Origin: Coix lacryma-jobi var. lacryma-jobi | Taxonomy: Eukaryota > Streptophyta > Magnoliopsida > Poales > Poaceae | NCBI GenBank assembly: GCA_009763385.1 | Contig: CM019823.1 | Coordinates: forward strand, 48,377,528-48,441,527 | Reading direction: 5' to 3' | Length of the DNA stretch: 64,000 nucleotides | Part shown: positions 57,945-64,000 of the stretch, piece by piece | Layout: each line of letters starts with the position of its first letter | Position numbering within the stretch: position 1 is the first letter of the stretch | The notes under the pieces: generated by a model | What the model saw: the letters and a program-made list of their open reading frames with translations, nothing else | Told to the model about the DNA's origin: nothing | Databases searched by the model: none | Translations under genes and position numbers: made by a program

Positions 57945-58489
57945 CAAGACCGGCACCCTACAGGCGCAGAAAATTTAAGGTTTTGCCACGCATGCTGACA
58001 CGATTCCTATATCAGCCAGCGTCGAGAAGACGACGCATTGCAAAAGACCACCAAAGTACCAAACCCAAAGCGAGCGAGCGTGCGTGCCCCTGCCGGCTGC
58101 GAACGAGAAGAGCATCCGCCCGCAGAACTCGACACCCGAAAACTGGCACGCCACGCGTGGCCACGCGCAGTAGTAGCAGACGATTGTCGACCGAAGCCAA
58201 CTGAACACCGCGGCCGCGGCCCACGATGCCCACTGCAGCAGTATACTGCACGCACCGTCGCGTCTATTTCTTCGGGAGAAAGGATTTATCGAGTTGCGCA
58301 TGCATGGCATGGCTTGGCCATGATTCAGGCAGGGCCCTGTCCGATGCAATTGATGCAGAGGACGACGGGCCATGACCATGATGGTGTCTGTCTGAAGCGC
58401 GCACCGACGACGACGCACGGCAATAAAAATCTGCCCTGGTCTGTATGACAATGCACAGTTTGAGCATATTTGGTACCGAGCAACTTCTT
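57945..58489. other. GC-rich intergenic DNA
   Basis: Long open frames on both strands without domains. No gene supported. Confidence 0.35.
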
Positions 58490-58755
58490 AGATGAAGCTG
58501 AGCTGTTTTAGGAAAAGTATTTGATAAAACAGCTTCATCAACAACTTCATGCATAGTTGAGAGAGAGAAATGAAGGTGTAAGGTGTGAAAAGCTACTTTT
58601 TCAACTTCATCTCAGTTTTTGGTCTTGTGAGAGAAAAAATAAAACAACTCACAACAGCTTTATCTCAGCTTTTGGTTTTGGAAAAAGGTGTTTAAGAAAA
58701 AAAAACAGCTCACAACAATTCATTAAACTGTTGTGAGCTGTACCAGGGCGCAACA
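58490..58755. mobile_element. MITE-like element with AAAACAGCTC repeats
   Basis: AGATGAAGCTGAGCTGTTTTAGG and CTGTTGTGAGCTGTACCAGG bracket a body with repeated CAACTTCATCTCAG / TTTATCTCAGCTTTTGG. Ends are weak. Confidence 0.4.
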
Positions 58756-58776
58756 AGGAAATTCTTGTCGTCCCTG

Positions 58777-58777
<1 letters not shown>

Positions 58778-58817
<40 letters not shown>
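58778..58817. repeat. (AT)n microsatellite
   Basis: About 20 AT dinucleotides in a row, followed by AT-rich DNA without genes to 59450. Confidence 0.95.
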
Positions 58818-58818
<1 letters not shown>

Positions 58819-59454
58819 AAATGTCTAGTTATCCGTCAACGCATTTTATATGATTAAATATGTCAGATTATAATATGATATTCTATGTCCGTACAATATA
58901 CAAGTGATGTTATATAGAACATGACAGATTTAGTACCAAAAAAAACTGTCAATAGATAAAATAGCATGCAATATACATGTGACGTTCGTATAGTATACGT
59001 TTGATGTTTTATGATATATTTTGTGATGTTCATGTGGTATTCAAATGGTGTTCTATGAAATCTAACACATTTAGTACAAAAAAAACCTATTGACAAATAA
59101 ATAGCAAAAGTCTGAATATATATTTTTTATTTTTTTCAGGAGTAAATTTGCTTCTGTTTGATTACATTTTATACAAAAATACTAACATACGTATATGATT
59201 TTGAGTAAGTATTATTGATTAAGGAATATTTTTTTTACAGTAATCTTATTTGGAGGTATAAATAACGATATATTTTTATAAATTTAATCAAACTTAAGAA
59301 AGACTTTAACTTATTTCAAACCTAGAATTATATTCTTTCTTTATAACGGAGTACCATGCATATACGGTTGGATTTTTCTTATGGTTTCCTTTTCTAATAA
59401 TTCTTATGAAATTCAATGGCCAAATGTGCTAGCTACCAGCTGTGTCATCTAGGG
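58818..59454. other. AT-rich intergenic DNA
   Basis: Internal similarity exists between segments near 58880-58960 and 58970-59100 (GATGTT...ATATAGAACATGACAGATTTAGTACC motif), suggesting an old duplication. No gene. Confidence 0.4.
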
Positions 59455-59645
59455 GCAATTTCAATAGAAGTTTCATAAATATTAAATACGTTGATGTGAC
59501 ACTGTATTTATAAAAAAAGATAATGAGAGTTTCGTAGGAATAGAGATAGTTTCATGGGAATGAAACTCTTTTGCATCGTTTCTAAAATATAGAGATATTT
59601 AAAACTGTGATATGAAACTAACAGTGAGGATAACCTAATGAGATT
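59455..59645. mobile_element. MITE-like element related to the 60861 element ends
   Basis: CAATTTCAATAGAAGTTTCATAAATATTAAATACG with GTGACACTG resembles the left end of the element at 60861 (GTTTCGTGAAGGTGTCATACACATTAAATAG). Confidence 0.4.
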
Positions 59646-59747
59646 CTAGATGTCCAAATTAATTGGACCGCTAAAGACGATGGAGGATAGTACAATATCC
59701 GCAGGATCTGTAGCCTACAGGTGTACAATACCGCCCAAACTATCTTA

Positions 59748-59990
59748 GGGCTTGTTTAGTTCCTCCATTTCCCAAAATTTTCTATCACATCAACCATCAC
59801 ATCAATGTTCGGACGTATGCATGGAGCATTAAATGTAGGTAAAAAAAATAACTAATTGTACTTTTAGTATGTACATGTCGAGACGAATCTTTGGAATCTA
59901 CGTAGTCCATATTTGGACAAAGTTTGTCAAATAACAACGAAAACGTTACCAGAAAAATTTTGCAAAATTTTTAATCGGGAAAAAAAATGA
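59748..59990. mobile_element. MITE of the TTGTTTAGTT family, copy 2
   Basis: It starts GGGCTTGTTTAGTTCCTCC and shares its body with the copy at 57702; the right end is eroded. Confidence 0.65.
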
Positions 59991-60049
59991 AAAGCAGGTT
60001 GCAACACCAAATTCATTTAGATACGACATCACACCACCAGTAGACACAT

Positions 60050-60742
60050 AAGTTTTAATCCCAGTTGGAAAACCTTATTAGTCCCGGTTTTGCCAACTGA
60101 CACCACATTGCTCTTTAGTCCTGGTTTTGCCTCATTGCTCTTTAGTCCCCGGTTTTGCCGCATCGCTTTCTAGTCCCGGTGTTGCCAATCGGGACCATCA
60201 ATGTGGGACTAAAGGTCTCAATCTTTTAGTCCCGAGTTGTTTTATTGGAACTAAAGCTCATCATCAAGATAAAAAAAAACTAGCCTTTTAGTCTTGTGTC
60301 AATTTATTGAGACTAAAGTTTATCAAGACAAAAAAAACTAGCCTTTTAGTCCCAGGTTACTTTATTGGGACTAAAGCTCATCCTTAAGACAAAAATAATA
60401 TTTAAACTCTAGAAATCCCCCTTGCATTTTATGAGATTCGTACACATGATCTCTCACCTCACACATAACTTACTTACCAACTCAATTCAACTATACAACA
60501 CATATGACATAATTCTGGACGCTCATCTTTTGAATTCACTTGTGAGAGACTTTAGTCCTGGGTGAGAGACCTTTAATCTGGGTTGGTAACACCAACCGGG
60601 ACTAAAAGATCATCCTTTACTCCGAGTTAGAAACACTAACCAAGATTGGTTTGTAATACTAACTAGTCTCAGATTCAATTCTAGCCGAGACTAAATTTTA
60701 AATACAGATACGGACCAAAAGTCCGTTCTCTCGCAGTACACG
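60050..60742. mobile_element. Degenerate non-autonomous CACTA element
   Basis: Repeated TTTAGTCCCGGTT / GGGACTAAAG units (60080-60380 and 60560-60610) match CACTA subterminal repeats. The right end, reversed, reads GTACTGCGAGAGAACGGAC, close to CACTACNNGAGAAC. No transposase. Confidence 0.55.
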
Positions 60743-60860
60743 CTGAGCACGCAATGATAAAATGTACGATGGATGGCCTGGCCGATTTGGTCCCGGAAGC
60801 GCGACTAAATAACAGCCGTGATTCGGCCACTAATACTCGAGTGTTCGCAGTACTCGTTAG

Positions 60861-61775
60861 GCCAGTCTCAACGGCGGTTTCGTGAAGGTGTCATACACAT
60901 TAAATAGACTGTCACATCAGCAGATTAGATGAAAGTATGAGGAGACAGAAGAGATTCGTTTCATCCCACGACACGAGCTAGGCGACGTTTCCAACACCGT
61001 CAAGCTCAAACGAAACCAGCGTTGAGGCAATTCACGCGTTTCATCCGGGACTGCGAGGTGACCGGACGGGGGCGAGGCCGCCTCCAGCGCCGCGAGCCCG
61101 CCTGGAACGAAAGGGGCGTCTCCGCCGCCGGTGAGGCCGCCGAACGCAGGCGGGGCGCCTCCGCTGCCGGAGACGGGGCTGCTTCCGCCGCGAGCCGAGG
61201 CCGCCGGCCGCGAGCGGGGCACCTCCGTCACGGGCACGGCTGCGAGTGTTGCGTGCTCCGCCGGCCGCGAGCATGGGCGCGAGCCGCGCGGCCTCCGCCG
61301 GCCGCGTGCAGCGAGCGCGAGCGCCGCGGGCACGGACGCGAGCCGCGTGGGCTTCGGCGGCCGCGTGCAGCGAGCACGGCCGTGAGTCCACGTGCTCCGC
61401 CGGCCGCGTGCACGGGCGCGAGCACCGCGGGCTCCGCCGGCAGCGAGCACGGGCGCGAGCCGCTCGGGCTCCGCCGGCCGCGTGCAGCGAGCACGGCGGT
61501 GAGTCCGCGTGCTCCGCTTCCTCCCGTAGGCACAACGCTCTGGTCTCCTCCCGTAGGCACCGCTCTCGCGTACTAGTACTACCCGGCTGGCTGCTCTGTA
61601 TAACGGAGAAGAAAGAGAAGAGAGGAGGAAAAGAGAGATTGGTGGGACCCAAATAAACTAAAATATTTTGTGAAACTGTCCGATGAAATTTACATTGACA
61701 AGGAGATCTGTTTCACTTTAAAATTTCATATACTCTTGAAAACTGGAAGATGAAATCGTACACTGAGACTGGCCT
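60861..61775. mobile_element. Mutator-like element with GC-rich cargo
   Basis: AGGCCAGTCTCAACGGCGGTTTCG at the left is inverted in CGTACACTGAGACTGGCCT at the right. The ends are AT-richer, but 61020-61600 is very GC-rich with a degenerate repeat of CGTGCAGCGAGCACGG / CTCCGCCGGCCGCG units of about 60-70 bp. Open frames on both strands are by-products of this repeat. Cargo of this kind recalls Pack-MULEs, but the source gene is not recognised. Confidence 0.55.
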
Positions 61776-63964
61776 GAGGCCGGCCACCCAAAGTCCAACC
61801 CCAAAGCCGTGGCGACGAAGATGAGGCCAAATCCAAAAGGTTTCTTCCATCTCCATCTGATAGGTCACGCCACATGAATGAATGGCATCGAGTTTTTTCT
61901 TTTTTTTCTTTTCTTTTTGAACAACAATGAATGCCATTGTTGTCAAAAAAAAAAAAAGAATGCCATCGAGTTGGACACGTTGGCATCACCACCCGCGTCA
62001 CACAACAGTCCATGGCCCTTTTCCTTCCGTTCCGTTCCGTGGGACGCAAGCGATTAATTAACAGTATACTGTAGTAATCAGCAGCCGATCAGCAGTGGTT
62101 TTAGTAGACTAGCAGAGCAGATGGTTAGCTAAAAATCGAGTCGCTGGCCGACTCACCGAACCTGTGTCGTGGCTCGTGCGTGACGACAGCGCGCGAGACC
62201 GCTGTCTCTTTTGACGAATCTGCTTCGAGTTGTAAAGCGAGGAAGAACAGGGACCCACCCACCCGGCCGGTAGATCCCATCCAAACCACTAACTCCTGTC
62301 CGGCACCAAATAATAATCGACGTCACATTTTTTATTTTCCTGCAAAATGAGCTGTCTGGCCTGCCACTAAAACATACGAGGGCTCCTAAGCCCCATCACA
62401 TGGAACTATTACAATTCTATATTATCGCTGGAGATTTCCACTGTACTAACACATGCAAAAAAGAAATGTCAAGCCTGTCACTAGAACTTGTTTTGTCGAA
62501 AATCTTCTGATTCATTAGGACTTGGTTAATCCTGCTATACTATGTTGAATAGAATAGCTCACTTTAACTCACCTGTGCCCAATTAACCCACCTATTTGGA
62601 TATCGTAAAGCTAAACTTTATGCGAAGAATAAACACCCTATGCAAATGAAATAAACTTCTAAAGTTGTCATAAGTCTAGGTTTGCCAAATTTGATCAAAT
62701 TTATAGAAAGACACCAAACTATGTGGCTTCGAATAAGCATAATATAAAAACATATTTTATAATGTATTTCACAAACATTTATGCCTTTTCGGTATCCGGA
62801 CAAATTGTTGACTTCAAATGTTGATTTATTTTAAGACAAAGAGAGTAATTAGTCCTTGATACCTAAACGGACATTTACTTATAGAGTTGTTCGTAGATCC
62901 AAAACTCACATGGAAGCCAATTCTTTAGGCATTAGAGGCGGAAATGTTGTTCGGTCAATCGGTTGATTATGTTTGGTTATAGAGAAAAACATTATACAGT
63001 AACGGATAAGACGGTCTAGCTACCAACAGGAAAGGTTGTGCTTCGCGTCTCTTTCTCGGACGAACAACAACCGGTTCGTGATGGACAGGTAACAAACTTT
63101 CGATTGCCACTACTACTCGTTGTCGATACGCAAATTCTAACGCATTGAGCCGAGCCATCATCCGGGTACAGAAAAAGTGGCGCGCAATCTCCATCTCGAC
63201 ATTTTGACATAGGACACGGGTGGCTTCTTTCAGGCTCTTCCTGCCATGGCCATATAATATGATTTCGATCATTAACAATATACTACATGATAATATTATC
63301 ACAAAACCATGTCACCAGTATATGCCCATATTCTTCACTTCCCCCATCGGTACGGTTCGACAGGACTTACGAGATGGATGATGAGTTGAAACGACTGATT
63401 TACTATGAGACAAAAATACGGTTCCACGATTGATTTGTACGGATTCAAGCTTGGTAGCTCAAACGTAGGATTAATCCTGTTGTTACTGTATGTAGGATTA
63501 ACACGCAACCATGATCCCCAAAGGCCAGGTAGAGTGTCCATGTCCTGATCCCATCGCTTACGAATAATACTAACCGCTTTTTCCTGCGGGTGGAAAAAGG
63601 CTGGCGCACTTGCCGAAAGAAAGTCCACTAATCTACTGGTGCGACGCGATGGCCGGCCGCCCATGACCATGTGGTGGGCTGGCGTAGCGCTGTAGCACTC
63701 AGCTGCCCCGGTGCGCTCCGCTGCTCGTCCCGTTCGTTCCATTCCATCCCACTCCATTCCACAAAGCAAAGGGGGAGAAGAGAAGAAGGGAAGAGGAGAG
63801 CAAGAAAGAAACAAAGAAAGCAAAGCAAAGGCAAAAAGGTGACCGAGACCTGGATGGATTAGTTTAGTTAGGCTAGCTAACCGCGGAAGAAGAAAAGCCG
63901 CCTCCGATTCCTTCCTTTCTTCCCTCCCTCCCCTCCCCTCCTCGCCGAAGAGAAAGGGAGAAGG
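61776..63964. other. Intergenic DNA and promoter of the next gene
   Basis: A poly-A/T-rich patch (61885-61960), an eroded Stowaway-like stretch (about 62640-62850) and ordinary sequence. From about 63750 a purine/pyrimidine-rich stretch (CCTTCCTTTCTTCCCTCCCTCCCC) resembles a grass 5' UTR. Confidence 0.4.
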
Positions 63965-64000
63965 ATGGACAGCTCAGGGCCGCGGGCTCCGGCGCCGATT
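63965..64000 (+). CDS. N-terminus of a gene leaving the window
   Basis: GAAGGATGGAC is a good plant start context, preceded by a CT-rich leader. Twelve codons (MDSSGPRAPAPI) are visible. The family cannot be named from this. Confidence 0.5.
   Translation, partial: MDSSGPRAPAPI

Noticed and set aside
61022..61652. Long open frames on both strands
   Set aside because: They come from the degenerate GC-rich repeat inside the Mutator-like element; no recognised protein.

Overview
The window is nuclear DNA of a grass (Poaceae), probably a panicoid/andropogonoid species; the species cannot be fixed from sequence alone. Reasons: spliced genes with plant GT-AG introns, a grass-type DUF1668 protein, a Pro-rich 8-cysteine (DC2.15-like) protein, and dense Stowaway/hAT/Mutator MITEs, CACTA elements with TTTAGTCCCGG subterminal repeats, Sirevirus-like copia and chromovirus elements.

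Layout. 1-5750: 3' part of a decayed Sirevirus-like Ty1/copia element (pol with two in-frame stops, repeated polypurine tracts, a 3' LTR carrying seven tandem imperfect palindromes). 5750-10700: AT-rich non-coding DNA with two sets of tandem duplications and a possible Helitron-like end. 10854-11255 (-): an intact small secreted Pro-rich/8CM protein gene. 11925-22328: a Ty3/gypsy chromovirus (Tekay/Del-like) with a 3.9-kb 5' LTR, a separate ORF upstream of gag, gag, pol with three in-frame stops, and a truncated 3' LTR. 22329-26014 (-): a truncated, rearranged CACTA element (zf-GRF ORF, TNP2-type transposase N-terminus, Ulp1-like peptidase C-terminus). 26014-28670: retroelement-like debris and nested MITEs. 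29372-34661 (-): an intact 14-exon mitochondrial 3-hydroxyisobutyryl-CoA hydrolase-like gene (406 codons by my exon map). 37568-45419 (-): 3' half of a trehalose-6-phosphate phosphatase gene whose coding exon is split by a very young copia element (38071-44742, TSD CGGAC). 45420-51500: MITEs, GC-rich unassigned DNA and an LTR remnant. 52550-53776 (+): intact DUF1668 gene with a hAT element (8-bp TSD) 35 bp after its stop. 55000-62000: more MITEs, a CACTA remnant and a Mutator-like element with GC-rich cargo. 63965-64000 (+): apparent first codons of a gene running off the window.

Most striking observation: the ORF upstream of gag in the chromovirus (16348-16893) begins with a near-copy of the histone H3 N-terminal tail (ARTKVTARKSTG versus ARTKQTARKSTG in H3), followed by a predicted coiled coil and an acidic tail, in an element whose integrase ends in a chromodomain. 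A retrotransposon-encoded histone-tail mimic is the best candidate here for an undescribed system; the function is inference.

The host genes do not form a pathway; they are independent loci in a repeat-rich region. Three show direct contact with transposons: TPP (coding disruption), DUF1668 (3' UTR insertion) and the hydrolase gene (one long intron with foreign-looking DNA).
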